From NCBI RefSeq assembly GCF_001278115.1, contig NZ_LIYD01000005.1, forward strand, positions 1,743,494-1,807,493: DNA of 64,000 bases, read 5' to 3'. Below the pieces are notes generated by a model. The model did no database searches. It saw only the letters and a list, made by a program, of their open reading frames with translations, and was not told the origin of the DNA. The translations under genes were made by a program, and so were the position numbers. Below are positions 8,178-18,169 of the stretch, in pieces. This DNA is from Flavobacterium akiainvivens (GTDB lineage Bacteria > Bacteroidota > Bacteroidia > Flavobacteriales > Flavobacteriaceae). Positions within the stretch are counted from its first letter, which is position 1, and every line of letters begins with the position of its first letter.

Positions 8178-8651
8178 TTATTGATGATGATACGGCTCAT
8201 TCCTTAAAATGGTAAAAGCCCTGTATACCTGTTCTATAAAAAACAAGCGCACCATCTGGTGGCTGAATGTCATGTCTGAAAGTGAAATTTTACCCTGTGC
8301 CTTGCCATATACCTGTGGGCTAAACCCATAAGGGCCTCCAATAACAAACACCAGTGTTTTTATGCCGGAGTTCATTTTTTTCTGTAGCTCATCGCTAAAT
8401 CCCACACTACTAAAGCGTTTGCCTCCCTCATCAAGTAAAATAAGCTGGTCGGTTGGCGTTAATTTGCCAAGTATCAGTTCGCCTTCCTTTTCTTTTTGCT
8501 GGGCTTCACTAAGGTTTTTAACGTTCTTGATATCAGGAATAATCTCAAGGTCAAACTTTACATAAAAAGACAATCGCTTAAGATATTCATCTATAAGCGT
8601 TTGAAGGGCTTTGTTATCGGTTTTGCCTATCGCGAGTAGTTTGATGTTCAT
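8178..8651 (-). CDS. rlmH: 23S rRNA pseudouridine-1915 N3-methyltransferase
   Basis: 157 residues, the usual RlmH length, a SPOUT-fold methyltransferase that modifies pseudouridine 1915 in helix 69 of 23S rRNA using S-adenosylmethionine. Diagnostic segments are MNIKLLAIGKT at the start, LLDEGGKRFSS, FVIGGPYGFS (the SAM-binding knot) and MTFSHQMVRLFFIEQVYRA, ending in the conserved YHHQ. It lies 54 bases downstream of ligA on the same strand and may be co-transcribed. Confidence 0.95.
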   Translation of the reverse strand: MNIKLLAIGKTDNKALQTLIDEYLKRLSFYVKFDLEIIPDIKNVKNLSEAQQKEKEGELILGKLTPTDQLILLDEGGKRFSSVGFSDELQKKMNSGIKTLVFVIGGPYGFSPQVYGKAQGKISLSDMTFSHQMVRLFFIEQVYRAFTILRNEPYHHQ

Positions 8652-8683
8652 TTTTAAAAGGTTCTTAGAAACTGAGGTACTGA

Positions 8684-10739
<2,056 letters not shown>

Positions 10740-10756
10740 CTAATTTAGTGTTTTTT

Positions 10757-10802
10757 TTGGAAGCCGCTAAGCTTCTCACCCACTTAGCCGCTAAGCAATA
10801 AG
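10757..10802. repeat. CTTAG/CTAAG intergenic repeat
   Basis: AAGCCGCTAAGCTTCTC and CACTTAGCCGCTAAGC form an imperfect palindrome between the divergent ligA and lipoprotein genes. The same words recur at 11821-11905. No gene is seen in the gap. Confidence 0.5.
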
Positions 10803-10842
10803 TAACATCACTTTTGAGTTATAACTGTAAATGACCCCAAAA

Positions 10843-11820
10843 ATGAAAACAGTAATTTATTTAGTAATGGTTGTCGTGCTTGCAGGATGCAGCAACAGCA
10901 ACGACGACAGTAGTGACAACACTACACCCGAAACGGGAGATTTCCGGCAGGAAATGCGCGATTTTGTTATTGGCATAAGCCAGACGGCCAAGGCCGTAAG
11001 CCCCAATTTTGCCATTATTCCGCAAAACGGCATTGAACTGGTTAGCAGTAACGGCGAACCTGATGGCTCCCCGGCAATCGACTACCTGAACGCCATAGAC
11101 GGCAATGGGCAAGAAGACCTTTTTTACGGTTATGATAACGATGACCAGGCTACATCTGCTGAAAACACTTCCTATCTAAGAAGTTACCTCAACATTTCTA
11201 AGAATGCAGGCAACACCATACTGGCTACCGATTATTGCAGTACGCCCTCTAAAATGACGGATTCGTATGCTAAAAACGTAGCTGCCGGATATATATCGTA
11301 TGCTGCACCCGACCGTAACCTTACCGTTATACCCACCGGCCAGCCGCATAACGTGAACAGTGATAATATAACCAGCCTGTCGCAGGCCAAAAACTTTATC
11401 TTTTTTATTAACCCGGTGAATTACAGCACAAAAGCCGAGTTTATTGCCACGGTAAACGCCACGAATTATGATATAATTATAATAGATTTATTTCTTGAGG
11501 AACAGCAGTTTACCCAAGCAGAAATTGCACAGATGAAGCACAAGGCTAACGGAGGTTCGCGGCTGATAGTGTGCTATATGTCTATTGGTGAAGCCGAAGA
11601 TTACCGTTATTACTGGGACACTTCATGGAACAGCACAAGGCCAAGCTGGATTGCTGCCGAAAACCCCGACTGGCCCGGTAATTACAAAGTTAAATACTGG
11701 AATGAGGACTGGCAGGGCATCATTTACAAAAACGATGATTCTTACCTGAGCAAAATTACCTCCGCCGGTTTTGATGGGGTATACCTTGATATTATAGATG
11801 CTTTTGAGTATTTTGAATAG
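10843..11820 (+). CDS. GH114-like (polygalactosaminidase-type) lipoprotein
   Basis: 325 residues from the chosen ATG at 10843, which gives a compact lipoprotein signal with lipobox LAGC; an ATG four codons upstream would also work. After an Asp/Asn/Ser linker comes a TIM-barrel domain like TM1410 and endo-alpha-1,4-polygalactosaminidases (GH114): CYMSIGEAEDYRYYWD, PEWPG-like ENPDWPGNY, VKYWNEDWQGIIY and GFDGVYLDIIDAF. The Glu in GEAEDY and the Asp in YLDIID are plausible acidic catalytic residues. An outer-membrane or periplasmic role in degrading galactosamine-rich matrix is inferred from the family only. It is monocistronic. Confidence 0.75.
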   Translation: MKTVIYLVMVVVLAGCSNSNDDSSDNTTPETGDFRQEMRDFVIGISQTAKAVSPNFAIIPQNGIELVSSNGEPDGSPAIDYLNAIDGNGQEDLFYGYDNDDQATSAENTSYLRSYLNISKNAGNTILATDYCSTPSKMTDSYAKNVAAGYISYAAPDRNLTVIPTGQPHNVNSDNITSLSQAKNFIFFINPVNYSTKAEFIATVNATNYDIIIIDLFLEEQQFTQAEIAQMKHKANGGSRLIVCYMSIGEAEDYRYYWDTSWNSTRPSWIAAENPDWPGNYKVKYWNEDWQGIIYKNDDSYLSKITSAGFDGVYLDIIDAFEYFE

Positions 11821-11903
11821 AAAGCTGCTGAGCCACTTAGCTGCTAAGCTTCTTAGCTATTAAAAAGCTCAGGAACTAAGTCGCTCAGAAGCAGCAGCTT
11901 CTT
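11821..11903. repeat. CTTAG/CTGAG imperfect inverted repeat between converging genes
   Basis: The block begins AAAGCTGCTGAGCCACTTAG and its far side, read on the other strand, begins GAAGCTGCTGCTTCTGAG, making a long imperfect palindrome. It separates the lipoprotein gene (plus) from the DUF6495 gene (minus) and could terminate both. Confidence 0.55.
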
Positions 11904-12371
11904 CTAAAACATATCCTCAAGCTGGCCATACAACACGCCATCGCTTAAAATAGCACCCTGCTCTATCAGGCTGAAAACCTCTGCATTACGGTCTTCGCCA
12001 AAAGGCTTTTGGCCGCGGGTTAGCTTAACCTCATCGCTAAAAATGTTCTCGTTAAGCCATTGCAGCCCCCCTTCGGTAAGGAAATCGGCATGCGGGGTAT
12101 GGGCATGAATTACAATGCTTTGCATGGCATCTTCATTTATCTTGAACAGGAAAATGTGGTTTTTAGAGTAATGCTCCAGCCATTGGGCCTTGGTTATTAC
12201 CTCATCCCACACCAGGTCGCTAAACACATCCAGCTCCTGCTCAGCTACTTCGGGCTTCTCGGCCTTAAGGGTATCCCACTCGGCTTTATCAATATTTTGT
12301 GACGCCAGGAAACGGATGAATTCCGGGTGTAGCTCTTCTAACTGCTCTTTGGTAAGGCGGGTATATTTCAT
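11904..12371 (-). CDS. DUF6495 family protein
   Basis: 155 residues from the ATG at 12371 (MKYTRLTKEQLEELHPEF). The open frame extends 16 codons further upstream, but that part has no family likeness and overlaps a probable promoter (CACCTTTG on the minus strand at 12389-12396). It is a soluble acidic protein with the segments RFLASQNIDKAEWD and WLEHYSKNHIFLFKI. To my memory it is conserved in Flavobacteriia as DUF6495, with unknown function. No catalytic motif is seen. Confidence 0.75.
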   Translation of the reverse strand: MKYTRLTKEQLEELHPEFIRFLASQNIDKAEWDTLKAEKPEVAEQELDVFSDLVWDEVITKAQWLEHYSKNHIFLFKINEDAMQSIVIHAHTPHADFLTEGGLQWLNENIFSDEVKLTRGQKPFGEDRNAEVFSLIEQGAILSDGVLYGQLEDMF

Positions 12372-12415
12372 GGTAGTATATTGAGGTGCAAAGGTGGGGA
12401 AAAGATACGGTAAAT

Positions 12416-12982
12416 TCAATCCTTTTCTTCATTAGAACCTTGCTTGGGGACAATATTGATCACACCTTTTAAACTCTCTTTTCCAAACATTTGATATGCA
12501 TCATAACCGCGTATAATTTCAATATGATGTTTGTTACTGAAGTCTTTATCCTTTGAGAGTTTTTTTAACTTCCTCTTCGAAATTTTTTTTCCGTTAAACA
12601 GTATCAAAGGATCATTACTCCCCATCTTTTTAGCCCCCGTATAAATCACTGAATTAATATTATCTATCAGGCTGTTATCTTTAATTACTAATCGAATTGG
12701 AAAAGTATAATCAGCCAATTTCGCAATAAAATTTTCGGCAATATAAAGTTGCTCTCCCGTAATCACCAGTGAATCAGACTTTATAGTATACTTTGTTTGA
12801 AATTGATGGTTCACTCCAACAGTTGGGCGGCCATAAATAAAAGAAACAACACTATCATTAACAAACAAGAGGTTAATACCATTGTACAGGGTATCATTAC
12901 CATGCCCATAGTACAAATCGCCCTTTTTTTGACCGGAACAAACAAAATGAGCTAACAGCAAGATTATCAAGCAATACTTCAT
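12416..12982 (-). CDS. Secreted protein with a short TonB-plug-like C-terminus
   Basis: 188 residues, signal peptide MKYCLIILLLAHFVCSGQ (an alternative lipobox VCSG is imperfect). The C-terminal 50 residues resemble the plug of TonB-dependent receptors: PLILFNGKKIS, then IEIIRGYDAYQMFG, then LKGVINIVPKQ. No beta-barrel follows. Such isolated plug-like domains occur in BlaR1/M56-type and carboxypeptidase-like Bacteroidetes proteins. Base composition is more AT-rich than its neighbours, which may indicate transfer. Function unknown. Confidence 0.6.
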   Translation of the reverse strand: MKYCLIILLLAHFVCSGQKKGDLYYGHGNDTLYNGINLLFVNDSVVSFIYGRPTVGVNHQFQTKYTIKSDSLVITGEQLYIAENFIAKLADYTFPIRLVIKDNSLIDNINSVIYTGAKKMGSNDPLILFNGKKISKRKLKKLSKDKDFSNKHHIEIIRGYDAYQMFGKESLKGVINIVPKQGSNEEKD

Positions 12983-13080
12983 GATTGTATAGATTACAAT
13001 TTATATGAGCACACTAATGTACTAAAGGTTGGTTTCCCTTCCCAAAAAAATTCCCTACCTTAGCATAACAATACCAAAAC

Positions 13081-13938
13081 ATGATTTCTGAACAACAATT
13101 CCAGGCCGAACTCAATATAATAATTACCAATGCCATACGCGAAGACGTGGGAGATGGCGACCATTCTTCCCTTGCGTGCATACCTGCCGATGCTACGGGC
13201 CGTGCCAAACTGCTGGTGAAAGACAACGGCCTGCTTGCCGGGGTTGAATTTGCCAAACAGGTCTTTCATTACGTAGACCCAACCCTTGAAATTGAGGTGT
13301 TTATACAAGACGGCACACCCGTTAAATACGGCGATGTAGCTTTTCATGTTTCGGGTTCTTCGCAAAGTATATTAAAGGCTGAACGACTTGTACTCAACGC
13401 CATGCAGCGCATGAGCGCTATTGCCACCAAAACCAAGAAATACGTTGATATACTGGAAGGTACGGGTACAAAAGTGCTCGATACCCGCAAGACTACGCCG
13501 GGCATCCGTGCCCTTGAAAAATGGGCCGTGAAGATTGGCGGCGGCGAAAACCACCGTTTTGCCCTGTATGATATGATAATGCTGAAAGACAACCACATTG
13601 ACTTTGCCGGCGGCATTACCCCTGCCATTACCAAAACACACGATTACCTAAAGGCTAACAATCTCGATCTTAAGATTATAGTAGAGGCGCGCGACCTTAA
13701 TGAAGTACGCGAAATCATCAGCAACCCGGGTATACACCGCATATTGCTGGATAATTTTGATTACGACCAAACCCTTGAGGCCGTGGCACTTATAGGCAAT
13801 TACTGCCAAACCGAATCAAGCGGCGGTATCAATGAGCAAACCATGCGCCACTATGCCGAATGCGGGGTTAACTACATCAGCAGCGGGGCGTTAACGCATT
13901 CCATTTACAATATGGACCTCAGCTTAAAAGCATTTTAA
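13081..13938 (+). CDS. nadC: Nicotinate-nucleotide pyrophosphorylase (carboxylating)
   Basis: 285 residues, normal length. It converts quinolinate and PRPP to nicotinate mononucleotide with release of CO2, in de novo NAD synthesis. Diagnostic segments: EDVGDGDHSS near the N-terminus, LNAMQRMSAIAT, LDTRKTTPGIRALEKWAVKIGGGENHR and MLKDNHI. Its stop overlaps the start of the following membrane-protein gene (TAATG), so the two are translationally coupled. nadA and nadB are not in the window. Confidence 0.95.
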   Translation: MISEQQFQAELNIIITNAIREDVGDGDHSSLACIPADATGRAKLLVKDNGLLAGVEFAKQVFHYVDPTLEIEVFIQDGTPVKYGDVAFHVSGSSQSILKAERLVLNAMQRMSAIATKTKKYVDILEGTGTKVLDTRKTTPGIRALEKWAVKIGGGENHRFALYDMIMLKDNHIDFAGGITPAITKTHDYLKANNLDLKIIVEARDLNEVREIISNPGIHRILLDNFDYDQTLEAVALIGNYCQTESSGGINEQTMRHYAECGVNYISSGALTHSIYNMDLSLKAF

Positions 13939-14864
13939 TGTCGGTTGAGCTGGAACATAAGCTGGAACGCATACCGGTACTAAAATACCTGGTGCGTTTT
14001 GGTAAAAAAATAAAACTTCCTTACAGTGAAGGGCTTACGCTCTACCACCTGCTCGAATTATACATTACCGGCATTGTAAAGGGCGACATTTCATACCGCG
14101 CAGGGGCCATTGCCTTCAGCTTTTTTATGTCGCTTTTTCCGTTTGCGCTGTTCATTCTCAACCTGATACCTTATATCCCGCTGCAAAACTTCAAGGAAGA
14201 CTTTATGCAGTTTGTGCACGATAATGTGCCGCCCAACACCTATGATGCCATTGCAGATATACTGAGCGACATCCTTATCAACAAAAACGGGAGCCTGCTT
14301 TCCACAGGTATCTTGCTGGCTATCTTACTGATGAGCAACGGAATGAACGCCATTTTAAGTGGTTTCCAGAGCAGTTTGCACATTACCATTAAGCGTACGT
14401 ACTTCAGGCAATACGCACTTGCTATAGGGTTGTCGTTGTTCTTTGCTATCATCCTAATCATCACAGTATCAGCCATTGTGGTACTCGAAGTGCTCATACA
14501 GGTGCTCAAAGACCAGGGGTACCTCAACGCCGACCTCGATTTTATACGCGTGGGGCGCTATGCTTTCCTGATACTCATGATTTTAACCATGACTTCCATC
14601 CTCTTTAAATATGCCGCCAGGGAAACCCGTGAGGCCGCTTTCTTTAGCTACGGGTCGGTTTTCAGCACCGTGCTTTTTGGCCTAACTTCCTATGGTTTTA
14701 GCATTTACGTTGAGCGATTTGCGCGCTATAATGAGTTGTACGGTTCAATTGGCACGCTACTTGTATTAATGCTGTATATATGGATCAACTGTTTTATTTT
14801 ATTGCTTGGATTTGAATTAAATGCGTTAATCCATAAATTAAAACGGAAAAATTTGTATATTTAA
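13938..14864 (+). CDS. YihY/BrkB family membrane protein
   Basis: 308 residues with about six membrane helices. Family marks are DISYRAGAIAFSFFMSLFPFALFILNLIP near the N-terminus, LLMSNGMNAILSGFQ and the terminal segment YGSIGTLLVLMLYIWINCFILLLGFELNA. The family was once called RNase BN by mistake; its true role is not settled, and a lipid or solute transport role has been proposed. The start codon overlaps the nadC stop. The C-terminus is a short basic cytoplasmic tail. Confidence 0.9.
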   Translation: MSVELEHKLERIPVLKYLVRFGKKIKLPYSEGLTLYHLLELYITGIVKGDISYRAGAIAFSFFMSLFPFALFILNLIPYIPLQNFKEDFMQFVHDNVPPNTYDAIADILSDILINKNGSLLSTGILLAILLMSNGMNAILSGFQSSLHITIKRTYFRQYALAIGLSLFFAIILIITVSAIVVLEVLIQVLKDQGYLNADLDFIRVGRYAFLILMILTMTSILFKYAARETREAAFFSYGSVFSTVLFGLTSYGFSIYVERFARYNELYGSIGTLLVLMLYIWINCFILLLGFELNALIHKLKRKNLYI

Positions 14865-14884
14865 TTAAATTAACAGCTATAATT

Positions 14885-15310
14885 ATGAAACGTACATTTT
14901 TTACACTTTTATTTGTGATGTTTGCAATCATAGGTGCTTCGGCGCAGGTGGTGGGCAAATGGAAGACTATTGACGACGAAACCGGCCAGGCCAAGTCTAT
15001 TGTAGAGATTTATGAGAAAGACGGCAAGGTATACGGCAAGATTGTAGAGATACTAAACCCCGCCAAAAAAGACGCCAAATGCGACAAGTGCAAGGGCGCC
15101 GACAAAGGAAAACCGCTTCTTGGCCTTGTGATTATCAAAGGATTAACAAAGGATGATGATGAGTGGACTGATGGCGATATACTTGACCCAACCAAAGGCA
15201 AAACCTACAGCTGCACCATTACGCTTGATGGTAAAGACAAGCTGAAAGTGCGCGGCTACATGGGCGTTTCACTGCTTGGGCGCACCCAGGTGTGGCACAG
15301 GGTAAAATAG
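14885..15310 (+). CDS. DUF2147 secreted protein
   Basis: 141 residues: signal peptide ending GASAQ, then a DUF2147 domain (VVGKWKTIDDETGQAKSIVEIYEKDGKVYGKIVEI, with a later DGKDKLKVRGYMGVSLLGRTQVWHRV). A CDKCKG segment supplies two cysteines. The family is lipocalin-like by its pattern of strands and is found in the periplasm of many bacteria; the ligand is unknown. It is 20 bases after the yihY gene and followed by a terminator, so it is probably the last gene of the nadC operon. Confidence 0.88.
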   Translation: MKRTFFTLLFVMFAIIGASAQVVGKWKTIDDETGQAKSIVEIYEKDGKVYGKIVEILNPAKKDAKCDKCKGADKGKPLLGLVIIKGLTKDDDEWTDGDILDPTKGKTYSCTITLDGKDKLKVRGYMGVSLLGRTQVWHRVK

Positions 15311-15378
15311 CCAGATGGTAGTTTGCAGATAGCAGACAACCCATTTTAAAAATTAACAAAATTACTACGATATTGATA

Positions 15379-15410
15379 AAAACATCCCGCTTCGACGGGA
15401 TGTTTTGTTT
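15379..15410 (+). terminator. Terminator of the nadC operon
   Basis: A perfect 11-bp stem AAAACATCCCG/CGGGATGTTTT (15379-15389 with 15396-15406) followed by GTTT. It lies about 70 bases past the DUF2147 stop. Confidence 0.85.
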
Positions 15411-15633
15411 ACAGTAAAATCTTACTTTTTAAGAAGATTTTAATGCTAATATTTCACTTTCGGAACTTGGAATCGGATTTTTTCGACAGTTGGATTTTTT
15501 AGATTTTTCGACTGACTGTTTTTGCATTGAAATTTGCTTCGCATTTTCTCAAACAATAAATATTTTTAATCATTTTATAAAATACGATAATTAATATTTA
15601 TTAACCGAATCCCTATATGATTGTTTCAAAAAA
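15411..15633. other. AT-rich intergenic region with an 18-base shared word
   Basis: No gene or RNA is recognised. TAATATTTCACTTTCGGA (15447-15464) recurs exactly on the opposite strand at 40053-40070, in another gene-free region. The surrounding sequence is rich in TTTTTCGAC and GATTTTTT words. Confidence 0.4.
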
Positions 15634-16242
15634 CTACCTCAGTTTTATGCCATAGGTAATTCCGTTTGCATTAAAAAAATCACTAAGCAATTTTATAAAC
15701 TCCGGGCAGCGGTATTCTACTGCATCCGCAAGCGGGTCTTGTTCGTCGGGCGAAAAATACAGCAGCCGGCAGGAAAAGCAAATCCCGAAATTTGCAACCA
15801 GGCTGTTGTTTTCATCATAAAACAATACCGAATTACGCGGCCAGTAGCTACAGTTATGCGGCTCCCATGGCAGCTTTTTATCCGGGTTTGGGGTATAATT
15901 AAGCATAATGTTGCTCAGCCCATCAACCGCAGCACCGGTTATCTGTTTTTTCTCATAAAGATAATAGGTAGTACTGCGTCCATAATATTCGGCTGTGAGA
16001 GTATCTATTATCTCCCTGCCCTGAAACAAACAGCCCGCAGCCAGCCCTTCAATTGTTGCGAGTTCCTTAACAACCAACGGTTCTACCGGATAAGACACCA
16101 GCACCACTTTCTTCGCCACATTAAACGGAAACAACGCATTGCGCTGCTCTACCGTTTTATTGCCATACCAGCCACAATCGGGGCCTGATCCCTGGGCAAA
16201 AAGGCTTAGTGGCAAAACAACAATCAGGAGTAAGTACTTCAT
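15634..16242 (-). CDS. Secreted paralogue 1 of a three-gene tandem family
   Basis: 202 residues with a signal peptide (ending LFAQGS). It shares with the next two genes the blocks DCGWYGNKTVEQRNALFPFNVAKKVVLVSYP, ITGAAVDGLSNIMLNYT, PRNSVLFYDENNSLV, ICFSC and a closing NGITYGI. The CxxC of ICFSC and the N-terminal Cys are shared by all three. I do not recognise a named family; a disulfide-stabilised periplasmic or surface protein is likely. It is last in a minus-strand series def, paralogue 3, paralogue 2, paralogue 1, 11 bases after paralogue 2. Confidence 0.8.
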   Translation of the reverse strand: MKYLLLIVVLPLSLFAQGSGPDCGWYGNKTVEQRNALFPFNVAKKVVLVSYPVEPLVVKELATIEGLAAGCLFQGREIIDTLTAEYYGRSTTYYLYEKKQITGAAVDGLSNIMLNYTPNPDKKLPWEPHNCSYWPRNSVLFYDENNSLVANFGICFSCRLLYFSPDEQDPLADAVEYRCPEFIKLLSDFFNANGITYGIKLR

Positions 16243-16253
16243 TCTATGAGATT

Positions 16254-16856
16254 TTATTGTTCGTTAATACCATAAGTAATCCCGTTTTCACTGAAAAGCA
16301 GTTTTAGCAACCTGTAAGCATCAGGGCAGTTATTTACAACACTACTGTTATACAGTTTGTTGGGGTCCGGCCATATCTGGCCTTGTTGGCATTCAAAGCA
16401 CATTTCGTAACAGCATATTATATTCCCCTCCGCATCATAAAACAGTATGGCATTACGTGGGTCATAACACAAGGCGCCTGCATATACATCGCCTTCAGGT
16501 TCTTCCTTAAAGGTATAATTAACCAGCAGGTTACTCAGCCTGTTTACAAAGTGCTGGCTCAGCGTTGCTTCTTGCTTAACGGCATAGGTTTTTTGCCGAT
16601 GCCCGGTTATGGCAACATCTAAACGCTTTATAGCGTTGTATTTCTTCATTATACTGTCTATGCTAATACCACTATTGCATTTAGGGCACGGAAAAGACAC
16701 CAGTACCACCCTTTTAGCCACATTAAACGGAAACAACGCATTGCACTGTTCAATCGTCTTATTGCCATAAAAGCCGCAGTCCGGTGCAGTATACTGTGCA
16801 GAAAGCTGCAGCGGGAGCAGGGCAGCCAGGAACAATATGTTATAAAACTTATTCAT
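16254..16856 (-). CDS. Secreted paralogue 2 of the tandem family
   Basis: 200 residues from the ATG at 16856, which gives a clean signal peptide (MNKFYNILFLAALLPLQLSAQ). Longer upstream extension lacks signal character and lies inside the previous gene. Shared blocks are DCGFYGNKTIEQCNALFPFNVAKRVVLVSF, LSNLLVNYTF, CYDPRNAILFYDAEGN, MCFEC and ENGITYGI. It has extra cysteines (EQC, CPKC, CCYEMC), so it is the most Cys-rich copy. Its start overlaps the stop of paralogue 3 by eight bases, indicating coupled translation. Confidence 0.8.
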   Translation of the reverse strand: MNKFYNILFLAALLPLQLSAQYTAPDCGFYGNKTIEQCNALFPFNVAKRVVLVSFPCPKCNSGISIDSIMKKYNAIKRLDVAITGHRQKTYAVKQEATLSQHFVNRLSNLLVNYTFKEEPEGDVYAGALCYDPRNAILFYDAEGNIICCYEMCFECQQGQIWPDPNKLYNSSVVNNCPDAYRLLKLLFSENGITYGINEQ

Positions 16857-17463
16857 TCTCATCCATTGTGCCGTGTTTAATACCCTGTTGTTTAAAAAAA
16901 TCATTAAGTACATACATTACATCGGGACATAAATTGTACAAATTCTTCATGATTTTTTCATCCGGTTCAAAATAAGCTTGGCCGCACATAAAGCATATTT
17001 CAAGGTTGCCAATAAGCTTGCCCTTCTCATCATAAAATAATACTGAGTTTCGCGGGTCGTAACAGGCTATATGGCCGTCTTCGCCGGTATTTTGGCCGGA
17101 TTCCAATCCGTAATTGAACATAATATTACTTATCGAATCAACCGCGGCACCCGTAATCTCCTTTTCTTCAACAATTTTATACACCTTTTTGTATTTACCT
17201 GTTCCTACACTTTCTTTCCTGAGAAGGACAGGTTCTTCTCCAGATTGGCCAGAATGAATAACATCCTCCTCTCCCAGGTAAGCCACGAGCTTTATTTTCT
17301 TTGCCTTTTTAAAGGGAAACAGGGCATTGCGCTGGGCAACGGTTTTAGGACCGTAAAAGCCGCAGTTGTTTTCAGGAATAAAAACAGAGTCAGTTTCGGT
17401 TTCCTGGCTAAACGCAGGGTGCAGCACCGCAAGGAGTGCGATACATAGTGAGAGGAATTTCAT
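16849..17463 (-). CDS. Secreted paralogue 3 of the tandem family
   Basis: 204 residues, signal peptide MKFLSLCIALLAVLHPAFSQ. Shared blocks: NCGFYGPKTVAQRNALFPFKKAKKIKLVAY, ITGAAVDSISNIMFNYG, CYDPRNSVLFYDEKGKLIGNLEICFMC and the end GIKHG. The family pattern is thus C-G-[FW]-Y-G-x-K-T, Q-x-N-A-L-F-P-F, PRN-[SA]-[VI]-LFYD and CFxC. It is first of the three paralogues and 48 bases downstream of the deformylase gene. Confidence 0.8.
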   Translation of the reverse strand: MKFLSLCIALLAVLHPAFSQETETDSVFIPENNCGFYGPKTVAQRNALFPFKKAKKIKLVAYLGEEDVIHSGQSGEEPVLLRKESVGTGKYKKVYKIVEEKEITGAAVDSISNIMFNYGLESGQNTGEDGHIACYDPRNSVLFYDEKGKLIGNLEICFMCGQAYFEPDEKIMKNLYNLCPDVMYVLNDFFKQQGIKHGTMDENE

Positions 17464-17511
17464 AAGGTAAGGTTATGGTTGGTTGTAACTATAACGCACA
17501 AAAACAGCGCA

Positions 17512-18162
17512 TTATTGCCTGCGCAGGCGCTCTTCAAGGTACAGCTGTACCTCTCCGTTTATAAGCGTATAGTGCTTCGCTTCCTGCTCGGTAAGCCTGT
17601 GAGTAAACAATATGCCGTTAAGGTGGTCTGTTTCATGCTGAAAGATAACCGCCGTAAAGCCCTCTACTATTTCCTGGTGGCGTTTGCCCTCCCTGTCCTG
17701 GTAGGTTATCTGTATGGTGTAATTGCGCAGCACATCGCCACGTATATCAGGTATTGAGAGGCAGCCCTCCGCCCCTTTTCGCATCAGTTTGCTGCGCCAC
17801 GTTATTTTGGGGTTCAGGTACACCTCAAAAGGTTCGCCGGGCTTGTCAAAGCGCATTACCCAAATCACGTTGCGGTTTATGCCCACCTGCGGGGCGGCAA
17901 TACCCACGCCGGGGTTAACGGTGTCGTTTACCGTGGCATACATACGGTCAATCAGGAGTTGCAGTGATTTGTCCTTATAGTCTATATCCGTACTTTGGGC
18001 TTCCAGCACCTTCAGGTCGGCATTATCGGTAACCTGCAATACCCGCATCAGGTCGGTGCCCTTACCTGATTCAATCAGGGCGCGTTCATCCCTGGTAAAT
18101 TTTTGGCTGTAAGCCTGCGTTACCAGCATTAATACAACCGATGCGAGTACTGTGGGTTTCAT
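17512..18162 (-). CDS. def: Peptide deformylase with a predicted signal peptide
   Basis: 216 residues. All three deformylase motifs are intact: GVGIAAPQ (86-93), EGCLS (132-136, metal ligand Cys134) and HETDH (176-180, ligands His176 and His180, catalytic Glu177). Unlike housekeeping deformylases it begins with a hydrophobic stretch that reads as a Sec signal (MKPTVLASVVLMLVTQAYSQ), and there is a 60-residue region before the first motif. The known reaction is removal of formyl from N-terminal Met in the cytoplasm; an exported enzyme would act on other N-formyl peptides. It heads a series with three secreted paralogues. Confidence 0.85.
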   Translation of the reverse strand: MKPTVLASVVLMLVTQAYSQKFTRDERALIESGKGTDLMRVLQVTDNADLKVLEAQSTDIDYKDKSLQLLIDRMYATVNDTVNPGVGIAAPQVGINRNVIWVMRFDKPGEPFEVYLNPKITWRSKLMRKGAEGCLSIPDIRGDVLRNYTIQITYQDREGKRHQEIVEGFTAVIFQHETDHLNGILFTHRLTEQEAKHYTLINGEVQLYLEERLRRQ

Positions 18163-18169
18163 TTTTGGT

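Noticed and set aside
15634..18162. Considered a phage or toxin-immunity island
   Set aside because: No integrase, tRNA boundary, or toxin domain; composition is like the surroundings.
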